Positions 16,648 through 25,388 of a stretch of 64,000 nt of DNA are shown in pieces. This DNA comes from an uncultured Treponema sp. (lineage in GTDB: Bacteria > Spirochaetota > Spirochaetia > Treponematales > Treponemataceae): contig CAJPOF010000001.1 of assembly GCA_905372235.1 (NCBI GenBank), positions 30,469-94,468 on the forward strand, in the 5' to 3' direction. Position 1 is the first letter of the stretch, and every line of letters starts with the position of its first letter. The notes below the pieces were generated by a model that saw only the letters and a list, made by a program, of their open reading frames with translations, did no database searches and was not told where the DNA came from. The position numbers and the translations under genes were made by a program.

Positions 16648-17961
16648 ATGATGGATTTTGAGGTTGTGAACAATCAGGGATCTGATCTTTCAAAGGAAAA
16701 CATAACCGTGATAAAAGTTGTCGGTTGCGGCGGCGGCGGCTCGAACGCAGTAAACCGCATGATCGAGGCGGACATTCACGATGTGGAGTTCATAGCATTG
16801 AACACGGATTTGCAGGCATTGAACAAGTCTATAGCACAGTCGAAACTTGCGATAGGGCAGAAACTTACGCAGGGACTTGGAGCCGGAGGAGATCCTACGA
16901 TAGGCGAAAACGCAGCCGAGGAAGACAAGGAAGCCATAAAAAATATCCTTAAAGGCGCGAACATGGTTTTCGTAACCGCCGGAATGGGAGGAGGGACCGG
17001 AACTGGGTCCGCTCCCGTTGTCGCAAGGATTGCGCGCGAGATAGGCGCTCTTACCGTGGGCATAGTAACGACTCCATTCAAATGGGAGGGCGACCGCCGT
17101 ATGGTGCTTGCGGAGGAAGGACTTAAAAAACTCCGTGAGGCTGTGGATTCTGTGATAGTAATTCCGAACTCCAAGATTTGCGAAGTCTTCGGGCAAGGGC
17201 TTTCGTTCGTGGAGCAGTACAGGGCGGCGGATGACCTTTTGCGCCAAAGCATAGAAGGAATGTCAACGATAATCACAAGATACGGAACTCCGAACATAGA
17301 TTTTGCCGACGTAAGGGCAGCCATGAAAGGTCAGGGAAACGCAATCTTTGGAATCGGCGTGGCTTCGGGCGAAAACAGAGCGGTGGACGCCGCCTCCAAC
17401 GCCATAAACAATCCTCTGCTTGAGGACACGAGCATAGAAGGTGCAAAGCATTTTCTTGTGAACATATGCGCCTCAAGCGATTTCAGCCTGAACGAAATGG
17501 AAGAAATCTCAAAGATAATCTGCGCTTCCGCAGACCCTAAATACGACCTGAAACCCGGTATTGTTACGGACGATTCAATGGGGGACTCCATCAGCGTAAC
17601 CGTGATTGCGACAGGATTCAATCAAACCGAGCAGGGATTCTGCGAGCCTGCAGTCAAAAACAACAGCGTTCCCCAAGGCATCGAAAAAAAGGAGAATTCC
17701 AATAATCTTTCCTTCTCGGAATTTGACAGCATAATGAAAGGTTCTTCGGTGAGCCATGAAGCCCCTAATCTTTTTGACGAAGCGAATCAGGAAATCTACA
17801 AAGATGAGCCTGCTTCTTCCGTATCCGGTATTGAAGATGGTTCTCCGTCCGACTGGAGGTCAAAAATCGGAAGCGTAGACCCTAACGACAGATCCATACC
17901 GGCCGCTTTAAGAAAAAATAATGGATATTCAAGAACAATCAACTTCGACCGGAAAAAATAA
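16648..17961 (+). CDS. ftsZ: Cell division protein FtsZ
   Basis: Tubulin-like GTPase forming the Z ring. Visible: 'VVGCGGGGSNAVNRMI' (T1), 'NTDLQAL', the tubulin signature 'GMGGGTGTGSAPVVA', 'TTPFKWEGDRRM', 'NIDFADVRAAM' (T7 catalytic loop with Asp), and the C-terminal partner-binding peptide 'RSIPAALRKNNGYSR'. I choose ATG 16648 (MMDFEV) because of the GGGGTGGGAG site just upstream; 16651 is equally possible. The 127-nt ftsA-ftsZ spacer shows no convincing promoter. The last 41 nt overlap the following recombinase gene in another frame. Confidence 0.97.
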   Translation: MMDFEVVNNQGSDLSKENITVIKVVGCGGGGSNAVNRMIEADIHDVEFIALNTDLQALNKSIAQSKLAIGQKLTQGLGAGGDPTIGENAAEEDKEAIKNILKGANMVFVTAGMGGGTGTGSAPVVARIAREIGALTVGIVTTPFKWEGDRRMVLAEEGLKKLREAVDSVIVIPNSKICEVFGQGLSFVEQYRAADDLLRQSIEGMSTIITRYGTPNIDFADVRAAMKGQGNAIFGIGVASGENRAVDAASNAINNPLLEDTSIEGAKHFLVNICASSDFSLNEMEEISKIICASADPKYDLKPGIVTDDSMGDSISVTVIATGFNQTEQGFCEPAVKNNSVPQGIEKKENSNNLSFSEFDSIMKGSSVSHEAPNLFDEANQEIYKDEPASSVSGIEDGSPSDWRSKIGSVDPNDRSIPAALRKNNGYSRTINFDRKK

Positions 17962-18865
17962 GGTCCGCGAGTTTATTGAAAGATTCAGAGCCGATCTTCT
18001 TCTTGTGAAGCGGGATGCAAAACTTACCGCAGACACTTATTGCGGTTCTGTGGAAAAATTTCTTGCATGGTGCGCGACAAACCGCATAAAACTTAAAGAA
18101 GTCCGTGTACAGAATCTTCTGTACTTTCTTTCGTGGCGAGGCTCGGAAGGCTGTTCTTCGCTTACTGTCGCAAAGGATATTTCAGCCTTGAGGGCAATGG
18201 GATCGTATCTTAGGCGGACAGGCGCATGGGAGGAAAACTATGCGCTCATGCTGGACCTGCCAAGGCTTTCCCATTCGCTTCCGGGGGTTCTTTCGGTGGA
18301 GCAGGTGGAAAAACTTCTTTCTTCGATAGACACTTCGACCGTCCTTGGGCTAAGGGATGCAGCTCTTTTTGAGATGATTTATTCGTGCGGTTTACGGATA
18401 AGCGAGGCTTGTTCGCTTTTGATAGAAAACGTGCATTTATCGGACGGAATTATTCTTGTGCGTGGAAAGGGTTCAAAGGAACGGATTGTTCCCTTCGGAG
18501 AGGCGGCAAGGGTAAAACTTGAGGCGTATCTTGAAGTCAGGCCCGAACTTGTCGGCGAAAGGATAGTTCCCGAAGTCTTTGTGAACTACAAGGGAAATCC
18601 GATTTCCAGAAAAGGGGTTTGGAAAAATTTCAAGGCGCTCGGCTCTTTGTCGGGGGTGAACTCAAAGGTTCACACGCTTAGACATTCGTTTGCGACCCAT
18701 CTTCTTCACGGAGGGGCTGACCTTCGTTCGGTGCAGGAACTTTTGGGACATTCCGACCTTGCGACAACCCAGATATATACTCATGTTGACGACAAAGAAC
18801 TTTCCGCATATCATACAAAATACTTTCCGGGACATGAAAGAGAGGTGAAATATGAAGAAAAGTAA
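17921..18865 (+). CDS. xerD: Tyrosine recombinase XerD/XerC type
   Basis: Site-specific recombinase that resolves chromosome dimers at dif, matching its place next to the division genes. N-terminal SAM-like core-binding domain (about residues 13-100) and catalytic domain with all residues visible: Arg in 'CGLRISEACSL', Lys in 'RGKGSKERIVPFG', 'HTLRHSFATHLLHGGA' (His, Arg), 'LGHSDLATTQIYTHV' (His, Tyr). Length 314 is normal for XerC/D. The start codon lies inside ftsZ (41-nt overlap), so it is likely coupled to ftsZ translation. XerC versus XerD cannot be decided from sequence alone. Confidence 0.92.
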   Translation: MDIQEQSTSTGKNKVREFIERFRADLLLVKRDAKLTADTYCGSVEKFLAWCATNRIKLKEVRVQNLLYFLSWRGSEGCSSLTVAKDISALRAMGSYLRRTGAWEENYALMLDLPRLSHSLPGVLSVEQVEKLLSSIDTSTVLGLRDAALFEMIYSCGLRISEACSLLIENVHLSDGIILVRGKGSKERIVPFGEAARVKLEAYLEVRPELVGERIVPEVFVNYKGNPISRKGVWKNFKALGSLSGVNSKVHTLRHSFATHLLHGGADLRSVQELLGHSDLATTQIYTHVDDKELSAYHTKYFPGHEREVKYEEK

Positions 18866-19583
18866 GAATATTTTTTTGTCCATGCTATTTTCGCTGGTTG
18901 TATTCGCTTCGTGCGGAGTTTCAAACAAGCAGATAATTCGGATGCAGCATCTTGAGGAAGGCGTTGACCATCCTACCACGGTGGAGGAGTTGAAACTCGC
19001 AATAGAAAAATATCAGAAAAGAGCCGCCGACCTGCAGATAGCCGAATCTCAGATAGGAATATGGTACAAAATTCTTGGAAGCCGCTACATCGACGCAAAA
19101 ATGTACGGCGAAGCTTTGAAATGTTACCAGAATGCTCTTCAATATTATCCCAACAATCAAAATCTTTATTATTATGTAGGGGTTTGCGCAGGCTACATGA
19201 GCCACGCCGCGCTGGATTTTGAGGGAACGGGAAGCGTCGAAAAAAAGATGAACTATCTGAAACTTGCCGAGACATCTTATCTTAGGGCGATAGAAATAGA
19301 ACCTAAATACACGAACGCTCTTTACGCCATCGGAATTCTTTATGTCTACGAACTTGACGAAAACGAAAAGGCTGTTCCCTATCTTGAAAAACTTCTTACC
19401 ATAAGCACAAAGGATACTAACGCCATGATGGTTCTTGCGCGCGCGTACTACTCCTTGTACGATTTTGACAAGGCGGTGAAACTTTACGACAAGATTATCG
19501 CCACAACAAAGTCTGCGGAAAAGAAGGCCGCCGCAGAAGCGAACAAAAAGACTGTGCTGGATGCTTCGTATGCCGGACAATAG
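18852..19583 (+). CDS. TPR-repeat lipoprotein
   Basis: The 243-residue product has a lipoprotein signal peptide ending in VFASCG (Cys21). It is largely helical with tetratricopeptide repeats, for example 'YGEALKCYQNALQYYPNNQNLYYYVG', 'AETSYLRAIEIEPKYTNALYAIG' and 'AVPYLEKLLTISTKDTNAMMVLARAYY' (each a TPR A/B pair, shown here from the family pattern W-LG-Y-A-P). It starts within the xerD 3' end (14-nt overlap) and dprA starts within its own 3' end. Probably a periplasmic scaffold; no partner can be named from sequence. Confidence 0.85.
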   Translation: MKKSKNIFLSMLFSLVVFASCGVSNKQIIRMQHLEEGVDHPTTVEELKLAIEKYQKRAADLQIAESQIGIWYKILGSRYIDAKMYGEALKCYQNALQYYPNNQNLYYYVGVCAGYMSHAALDFEGTGSVEKKMNYLKLAETSYLRAIEIEPKYTNALYAIGILYVYELDENEKAVPYLEKLLTISTKDTNAMMVLARAYYSLYDFDKAVKLYDKIIATTKSAEKKAAAEANKKTVLDASYAGQ

Positions 19584-20616
19584 TGCGGAACGCCTTTTGT
19601 CCCTTGTGGCAATCTCAAGGATTTCCTTTCTTTCGTTGGTAGAAAAAATAAATTTGCTCAAAAATATTGACAGTTCAGCCGAGCTTGCATTAATGTCTAT
19701 AGAAGACTTCAGGAAATTCACCGAAAGGAACATCAGGGTAAAACACTGGGACGCAAAAGCCAATCTTGAGGCGGCTAAGGTTTCTTCAAGGTTGATAGCC
19801 GTAAAAGGAATCTCCTTGCTTTGTTACGACTCTCTTTTATATCCTGCATTGTTAAGGGAAAGTTCAAACGCTCCGTTCGTGCTTTACTGCATGGGAAATT
19901 CGGATTGCCTTACGGAAAAAGCTGTTTCGGTCGTGGGGACCCGCATGGTCAGTCCTGAGGGAAAAAAAGCGACGCACGATTTTGCATACGATTCCATAAT
20001 GGACGGATGCAATGTGGTTTCGGGACTTGCGAAAGGTGTGGACGGAGATGCGCACCGAGGCGCTGTGGACGCGGCGTTTGACATTTTTGAAAGAACCGCT
20101 TCGTTTTCCAAGGCAAAGACAATCGCCGTTTTGCCCTGCGGAATAGGAACGGTTGTGCCTTCCGCCCATAAAAAACTTGCGGAAAGCATCATCAGGACGG
20201 GCGGTTGCCTTGTAAGCGAATACGCTCCCGGAACTCCGTCGGAGGCTTTCCGCTTTGTGCAGAGGAACAGGATAATCGCCGCCCTTTCTCCGGGAACTGT
20301 GATAATGCAGGCTCCCAACGGAAGCGGCTCTCTTCTTACGGCTGAATTTGCGCTTGAATACAACCGAGACCTTGTGTTCCACGAGGTGTGTTTTTCTTGC
20401 GATGCGCAAAAAATTCGTGAGGACGTGAAAAAAAGGCAGGCAAAGGAACTTTCCGACGGAAAGATTAACGCTTCAAAGGCGGAACGAACCGTAGAAAGTT
20501 TTTTGGCTCAAGGGGCTTCCGTAATCAAGGATTATGCGGATTACAAGAAATTCCTTGCCGAAGTGCCGGGAACAAGAAGTGCAAAAAATCAACAGTTTAG
20601 TCTGTTTGAAGTATAG
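19561..20616 (+). CDS. dprA: DNA-processing protein DprA (Smf)
   Basis: DprA binds single-stranded DNA and loads RecA; it is known from natural transformation but is widespread. The Rossmann-like domain is clear: 'VSVVGTRMVSPEGKKATHDF', 'VVSGLAKGVDGDAHRGA', 'TIAVLPCGIGTVVPSAHKKL', 'GCLVSEYAPGTPSEAFRFVQRNRIIAAL' (split) and 'GSGSLLTAEFALEYNR'. The N-terminal ~80 residues are a weak SAM-like helical part; no clear C-terminal winged helix is seen. It overlaps the TPR gene by 23 nt and precedes topA by 9 nt. Confidence 0.93.
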   Translation: MLRMPDNSAERLLSLVAISRISFLSLVEKINLLKNIDSSAELALMSIEDFRKFTERNIRVKHWDAKANLEAAKVSSRLIAVKGISLLCYDSLLYPALLRESSNAPFVLYCMGNSDCLTEKAVSVVGTRMVSPEGKKATHDFAYDSIMDGCNVVSGLAKGVDGDAHRGAVDAAFDIFERTASFSKAKTIAVLPCGIGTVVPSAHKKLAESIIRTGGCLVSEYAPGTPSEAFRFVQRNRIIAALSPGTVIMQAPNGSGSLLTAEFALEYNRDLVFHEVCFSCDAQKIREDVKKRQAKELSDGKINASKAERTVESFLAQGASVIKDYADYKKFLAEVPGTRSAKNQQFSLFEV

Positions 20617-20625
20617 GAATGAATT

Positions 20626-22788
20626 ATGGCTGAAGAAAAAAAAGGATTACCAAAGACCGGCGCAAAAAAGAAGGAGAAGGCTAAGCAGGTTCTGGTCATT
20701 GTGGAGTCGCCTTCAAAAGCGCACACAATCGAAAAATATCTTGGTCCTGGCTATGTCGTAAAGGCTTCCAAGGGACACCTCATCGACCTTCCTAAATCAA
20801 GGATGGCTATCGATGTTGAGGACAATTTCAATCCGGAATACATAACCGTTCGGGGAAAGGCAAAACTTCTCAAGGAACTTCAGAAAGACGCAAAGAAGTC
20901 CGAGGCTGTTCTTCTTGCGTCGGATAACGACCGAGAGGGAGAAGCGATAGCCTGGCATCTTTGCAACGCCTTAAAGCCGAAAACGGACGCAAAAATCAGC
21001 AGAATAGTTTTTAATGAGATAACTCCCGGTGCGATAAAGGATGCCGTCCTTAATCCGGGCGGCATAATCGAAAGCAAGGTGAACGCCCAGAAGGCTCGCC
21101 GTGTGCTTGACCGGCTTGTAGGATACAATTTAAGTCCTCTTCTTTGGGCAAAGGTAAAAAACGGTCTTTCGGCAGGAAGAGTGCAGTCTGTCGCCTTGCG
21201 TCTTATCTGCGAGAGGGAGGATGAGGTTGAAAGTTTTATTCCGGATGAATACTGGTCGCTGGAATCCGATTTTGTAAAAGGAAAGACAAAATTCACGGCT
21301 CAGCTTGTCCGATACAAAGGGGAGACACCCGAACTAAAATCCGAGGATGTGGTAAACAGCATAATTGATGAAATAAAGAATTCGGAATGTACGGTTACGA
21401 ACATAAAGCAGACTGAAAAGACGGTTCGTCCAAAAGCGCCGTTCACCACCTCGAAACTCCAGCAGTCCGCCGCAAACCGGCTTGGATTCACATCAAGAAA
21501 GACAATGCAGATTGCCCAGCAGCTTTACGAAGGAATCACCATGGGGCAGAACAGAGTCGGTCTTATCACATACATGAGAACGGACTCTGTAAGGATAAGC
21601 GAGACCGCATTGGCTGATGTCCGCGCATGGATTTCAAAAAACTATCCTAATGAACTTCCGGCTGAGGAAATCCACTACACTGTGGGAAAGGCGGCTCAGG
21701 ATGCGCATGAGGGAATAAGGCCGACTTACACCGAATACACGCCTGACTCGGTGAAGGAATACTTGACCCGTGATCAGCTTCGTCTTTACACAATCATATG
21801 GGAGCGTTTTGTTTCAAGTCAGATGAACAACGCAAAGACAATGACAACATCCGCTGAAATCACGGCAGGAGATGCGGTCTTCAGGGTAAGCGCATCAAAG
21901 ATTTCTGAAAAAGGTTTTTACAGCGTAATACGAGTTCTTTCATCCAAGGAAGACAAGACGGGAAATCTTCCTAGCCTGAAGGTGGGAGAAGTGCTTCATT
22001 CGGACAGTTTCCATCCCGAGCAGCATTTTACTCAAGGACCTGCACGTTACACGGATGCCTCTATAGTTCGCACCTTGGAGGAAAAAGGAATCGGGCGGCC
22101 TTCTACATATGCTCCTATAATCTCCGTTCTGCTTGACCGCTATTATGTAACACGCAGCAACAAGCAGTTGGTTCCTACTCAGTTGGGAAGGATGATATGC
22201 AAAATCCTTGTGGAAAGTTTTCCCGATGTCATAAACGAGCATTTTACAGCCGACGTGGAAAACGACCTTGATAAAGTCGAGGCGGACAATCTTGTTTGGA
22301 ACGACATGATAAGCGGCTTTTACGGCCCGTTCAAGAATCGTGTCAACGATGTTATGCAGAGCGTCGAAAGCGTGAAGGGAAGCCTTGACGAGCCGACGGA
22401 CAAGGTTTGCGAAAAATGCGGAAAGATGATGATTAAAAAACTCGGAAGATTCGGATTTTTCCTTGCCTGCTCAGGATTTCCCGAGTGCCACAACACGAAA
22501 TCCATTCCTTTGGCAAAATGCCCGATGCCAGGTTGCAATGGCGAGATAGTTGCAAGAAAGACCAAAGGCAGAGGAAAAGAATTCTACGGCTGCACAAACT
22601 ATCCGACATGCAATTTCATAAGCCACTTTAAACCGATAGACCAGTATTGCCCAAAGTGCAACTGGTTTCTCGTTGAGAAATTCGACAAAAAGAACGGAAC
22701 GTACAAGTCTTGCATAAATCCCGACTGTGACTACCTTCATACGGCGGACGACGAAACAATCGATTTGCCAGTGGGCGTCGAGGATTGA
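20626..22788 (+). CDS. topA: DNA topoisomerase I (type IA)
   Basis: Relaxes negative supercoils. Toprim domain: 'VESPSKAHTIEKYLGPGYVV' at the start, 'ASDNDREGEAIAWHLC' with the acidic metal-binding triad near residue 103. 'QQLYEGITMGQNRVGLITYMRTDSVRIS' contains the catalytic Tyr (YMRTDS). The C terminus holds three Cys4 zinc ribbons: CEKCG...CSGFPEC, CPMPGC...CTNYPTC and CPKC...CINPDC. The N-terminal extension is Lys-rich. It closes the long mra-fts-topA run and is followed by a strong terminator. Confidence 0.97.
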   Translation: MAEEKKGLPKTGAKKKEKAKQVLVIVESPSKAHTIEKYLGPGYVVKASKGHLIDLPKSRMAIDVEDNFNPEYITVRGKAKLLKELQKDAKKSEAVLLASDNDREGEAIAWHLCNALKPKTDAKISRIVFNEITPGAIKDAVLNPGGIIESKVNAQKARRVLDRLVGYNLSPLLWAKVKNGLSAGRVQSVALRLICEREDEVESFIPDEYWSLESDFVKGKTKFTAQLVRYKGETPELKSEDVVNSIIDEIKNSECTVTNIKQTEKTVRPKAPFTTSKLQQSAANRLGFTSRKTMQIAQQLYEGITMGQNRVGLITYMRTDSVRISETALADVRAWISKNYPNELPAEEIHYTVGKAAQDAHEGIRPTYTEYTPDSVKEYLTRDQLRLYTIIWERFVSSQMNNAKTMTTSAEITAGDAVFRVSASKISEKGFYSVIRVLSSKEDKTGNLPSLKVGEVLHSDSFHPEQHFTQGPARYTDASIVRTLEEKGIGRPSTYAPIISVLLDRYYVTRSNKQLVPTQLGRMICKILVESFPDVINEHFTADVENDLDKVEADNLVWNDMISGFYGPFKNRVNDVMQSVESVKGSLDEPTDKVCEKCGKMMIKKLGRFGFFLACSGFPECHNTKSIPLAKCPMPGCNGEIVARKTKGRGKEFYGCTNYPTCNFISHFKPIDQYCPKCNWFLVEKFDKKNGTYKSCINPDCDYLHTADDETIDLPVGVED

Positions 22789-22823
22789 AAATACATTTTC
22801 GGCAATAATTTTTGACATTTTCC

Positions 22824-22862
22824 GGGGCGGCGTTGCTGGGGGGTAACGTCGCCCCTTTTTTT
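22824..22862 (+). terminator. Terminator after topA
   Basis: GGGGCGGCGTT (22824-22834) pairs with AACGTCGCCCC (22845-22855) with one G-U pair, followed by T7. This ends the division/topA transcript. Confidence 0.92.
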
Positions 22863-22890
22863 GAAAATCGGTCTTGGGATTTTTATTTTC

Positions 22891-22919
22891 TTGTCCGCAA
22901 GGAAATTATGCCATATAGT
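22891..22919 (+). promoter_or_regulatory. Predicted promoter of the alcohol dehydrogenase gene
   Basis: TTGTCC (22891-22896), 17 nt, TATAGT (22914-22919), about 60 nt of leader before ATG 22985. Confidence 0.55.
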
Positions 22920-22984
22920 AAAAAAAATGCATTATGGCTTAAATGTAGCCTTCCGTGCAAAAAATTACTTTTTCGGAGGTATTT

Positions 22985-24046
22985 ATGAAAATGAAAGGTT
23001 ATGCGATGCTAAAGCTCGGCGAAACGGGCTGGATTGAAAAAGATGTTCCTGCTTGCGGACCGCTGGATGCAATCTGTAAGCCGCTTGCGCTTGCTCCGTG
23101 TACGTCGGACGTGCATACGGTTTGGGAAGGCGCAATCGGCGACAGGCACGACATGATTTTGGGACACGAAGGCTGCGGCGAAGTCGTGGAAGTCGGTTCT
23201 TTGGTAAAAGACTTCAAGCCCGGCGACAAAGTTCTTGTTCCTGCCATCACACCGGACTGGAATTCGCTTGAAGCGCAGGGCGGATATTCAATGCATTCAG
23301 GCGGAATGCTTGCCGGCTGGAAGTTCTCGAACTTCAAGGACGGCGTTTTCGGCGAATATTTCCACGTAAACGATGCAGACGGAAACCTCGCCCTCATTCC
23401 GGACGGAATAAAAATTGAACATGCTCCTATGCTTTCCGACATGGTTCCTACGGGATTCCACGGTGTTGAGCTTGCCGACGTGCAGTTTGGGGATTCCGTT
23501 CTGGTAATCGGAATAGGACCTGTAGGTCTTATGGCTGTCGCAGGTTCAGCCTTGCACGGCGCTTCCCACATCTACGCCGTCGGAACTCGCCCTAAATGCG
23601 TGGACGCCGCAAAGTTCTACGGCGCAACCGACATCATAAGCTACAAGGAAGGTCCGATTCACCAGCAGGTGCTTGACAAAACCCACGGAAAAGGGGTCGA
23701 CAAAGTCATCATCGCAGGCGGCACTGTAGATACGTTCGAGGATGCAGTAAAAGCGATGAAACCGGGCGGAAAAATCGGCAACGTCAATTATCTTGGTTCA
23801 GGAGTTTCAATCAAGATTCCACGCGTCGAATGGGGAGTCGGCATGGGACACAAGCAGATAAACGGCGGCCTCATGCCCGGCGGCAGGCTTCGCATGGAAA
23901 AACTTTCGAGCCTTGTCGCGGTCGGAAAACTCGACCTTTCAAAACTCATCACGCACACGTTCAAGGGTTTTGAAAACGTCGAAAAAGCGCTCTACCTCAT
24001 GAAAGACAAACCTGCGGACTTGATAAAACCGGTTGTCGTAATTTAA
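22985..24046 (+). CDS. adh: NADP-type secondary alcohol dehydrogenase (zinc-dependent)
   Basis: Medium-chain dehydrogenase that interconverts secondary alcohols and ketones. The protein follows the Thermoanaerobacter brockii enzyme closely, as I remember it: 'MKGYAMLKLGETGWIEKD', 'LALAPCTSDVHTVWEGAIG', 'ILGHEGCGEVVEVGS', 'VPAITPDWNS', 'HSGGMLAGWKFSNFKDG'. Catalytic zinc ligands are present: Cys in PCTSD, His in GHE, Asp in LSDMVPTG. The nucleotide loop 'IGIGPVGLMAVAG' and 'VGTRPKCVDAAKFYG' keep the Arg linked to NADP preference; a Tyr used in TbADH is Phe here. ATG 22985 follows GGAGG. Single-gene unit, compatible with fermentative alcohol metabolism or gene transfer from Firmicutes. Confidence 0.93.
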   Translation: MKMKGYAMLKLGETGWIEKDVPACGPLDAICKPLALAPCTSDVHTVWEGAIGDRHDMILGHEGCGEVVEVGSLVKDFKPGDKVLVPAITPDWNSLEAQGGYSMHSGGMLAGWKFSNFKDGVFGEYFHVNDADGNLALIPDGIKIEHAPMLSDMVPTGFHGVELADVQFGDSVLVIGIGPVGLMAVAGSALHGASHIYAVGTRPKCVDAAKFYGATDIISYKEGPIHQQVLDKTHGKGVDKVIIAGGTVDTFEDAVKAMKPGGKIGNVNYLGSGVSIKIPRVEWGVGMGHKQINGGLMPGGRLRMEKLSSLVAVGKLDLSKLITHTFKGFENVEKALYLMKDKPADLIKPVVVI

Positions 24047-24307
24047 TTTGAGGAACGCCGCATTTTACGGTTCAGGATTTTCAGGGCGGCTTTTTGCGGA
24101 AATCCGCAAAAAACGGGCTTTTCGGGGTTCCGCCTTTCGGCTTCATTCCTTCGGAACGGCATGCCGCATTTGCGTCCTGCCGCCCCTACAGTCCCTGCCG
24201 CTTTCCAAGACAAAAGCGGTTCTTTCGTAAAAACGTTCCTCCTGTAAATGGGGGATGCCGCACTGTTTTTCAACTTGCGGAATCCCCTTTTTAATTTCCG
24301 TTAGCCT
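24047..24307. repeat. Structured intergenic block, possible dispersed repeat
   Basis: A 261-nt spacer packed with dyads: TTTTTGCGGA/TCCGCAAAAA (24091-24112, perfect 10-bp stem with a 2-nt loop), GTTCCG...CGGAAC (about 24129-24154), GGCATGCC (24159-24166). Its base composition is higher in G+C than other spacers and both strands have long stop-free runs without gene-like content. No gene is supported inside. I infer a mobile or repeat-derived spacer. Confidence 0.4.
24251..24292 (+). terminator. Terminator upstream of the CobW-like gene
   Basis: GGGGATGCCGCA (24251-24262) and TGCGGAATCCCC (24276-24287) pair with one mismatch, followed by T5. It can end the adh transcript 205 nt after its stop. 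Confidence 0.75.
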
Positions 24308-25207
24308 ATGAAGATTCTTGTAGTGTCCGGCTTTTTGGGGGCCGGAAAAACCACGTTCATCGAAGCCCTTTCTCGCAAAGCAAAAAGAGAGTTTTCCGTA
24401 ATGGAAAACGAATACGGCGAAGAAGGCATCGACGGTTCGTTTTTGGAGCAGGACAGCCTAAAAGTCTGGGAACTTACCGAAGGTTGTATTTGCTGCTCGC
24501 TGAAAAGCGACTTTGCCTCTTCAATTCTTACAATCGCGAATACTCTTAATCCCGAATATCTTTTGGTCGAACCTACCGGAGTAGGGCTTTTGAGCTCCGT
24601 TTTACGGAACATCGCAAAAATCGAATACGAACGAATTAGTCTTTTAGAACCTGTTACCGTCGTCGACGTAAACTGCATTGAGTCCTATTTGCGTTCTTTT
24701 CCTGAAATCTACTCCGACCAGATAAAAAACGCACGGAACATTGTTCTTTCAAAGTGCGAGGAAGCGGATGAAAGTCGAATCGACGATGCGGTCTCAAAAC
24801 TCCGCCTTATAAATACCGAGGCGCATATTGTCCGCACGCCCTACGATTCAATTCCGCCTGAATGGTGGGAAAACATTTTGCAAGAGCCGCTTCACGCCTC
24901 TTTCAGAACCCCGCTTTTTTCGAAAAAAATCGCCGAACCCGACATCGAAAGCCTTTCTTTTTCGGGCATACGTTTTGACTCGATTGAAAGCCTTTCGCAA
25001 ATCTTTTCGGTTTTGCTTGAAGGTCGGTTCGGAAAAGTCGTCCGTGCAAAAGGCTTTGTTCCGATAAACGGGCAGTGGGCAAAATTCGACATCGCAGGCG
25101 AGCGGTATAAAATCGAGGACTGTCCCCCGATGAAAACCGCAAAAGCCGTCGTCATAGGAAGCGCGTTGGAAAAATCCGCCCTCGAAAAACTTTTCGGTTG
25201 TACGTAG
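24308..25207 (+). CDS. COG0523 (CobW/UreG-like) GTPase, putative metallochaperone
   Basis: SIMIBI-class G3E GTPase. The 299-residue product opens directly with the P-loop 'ILVVSGFLGAGKTTFIEAL', then 'VMENEYGEEGID' (Walker-B-region ENxxGE/D), the metal-binding 'GCICCSLK' (CxCC) near residue 61, 'LLVEPTGVGLLSSV', and 'NIVLSKCEEADE' in place of the usual NKxD guanine motif. The C-terminal CobW_C-like part is short. No ribosome site is visible before ATG. COG0523 members insert zinc, cobalt or iron; the metal cannot be told here. Its neighbour is a zinc alcohol dehydrogenase, which may be coincidence. Confidence 0.85.
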   Translation: MKILVVSGFLGAGKTTFIEALSRKAKREFSVMENEYGEEGIDGSFLEQDSLKVWELTEGCICCSLKSDFASSILTIANTLNPEYLLVEPTGVGLLSSVLRNIAKIEYERISLLEPVTVVDVNCIESYLRSFPEIYSDQIKNARNIVLSKCEEADESRIDDAVSKLRLINTEAHIVRTPYDSIPPEWWENILQEPLHASFRTPLFSKKIAEPDIESLSFSGIRFDSIESLSQIFSVLLEGRFGKVVRAKGFVPINGQWAKFDIAGERYKIEDCPPMKTAKAVVIGSALEKSALEKLFGCT

Positions 25208-25388
25208 CGGCGGTCTAAAAAACAAGACATTTTGAATGACGCTTCCGAACGAAACTGTGTGTTTTATCCGAACGGATCGTGTTGCCTTGTCCGAGCGGAT
25301 CAGGGTGTCCGATTCGAAACTTTGGGACTTTCCTGACTGCAGAAATCTAAAGTTTTTGCTTTGCCTCTGGTGGGGCTTTTTCAGCTGG
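25208..25388. other. Gene-free spacer with repeated GCGGATC-type units
   Basis: This 181-nt convergent spacer has no supported gene. It contains near-repeats: ATCCGAACGGATCGTG, GTCCGAGCGGATCAGG and GTCCGATTCG at about 25267-25318, then a T-rich and pyrimidine-rich tract. No clear terminator stem was found. Origin unknown. Confidence 0.35.

Noticed and set aside
24043..24294. Open frames on both strands in the adh-COG0523 spacer
   Set aside because: Several frames are open at once and the text looks like repeat translation (AVGAAGRK-type); no start signals.
24290..24308. Leaderless start for the COG0523 gene (TTTAAT 12 nt before ATG)
   Set aside because: The spacing is longer than in the other cases and the -35 would lie inside a terminator loop.
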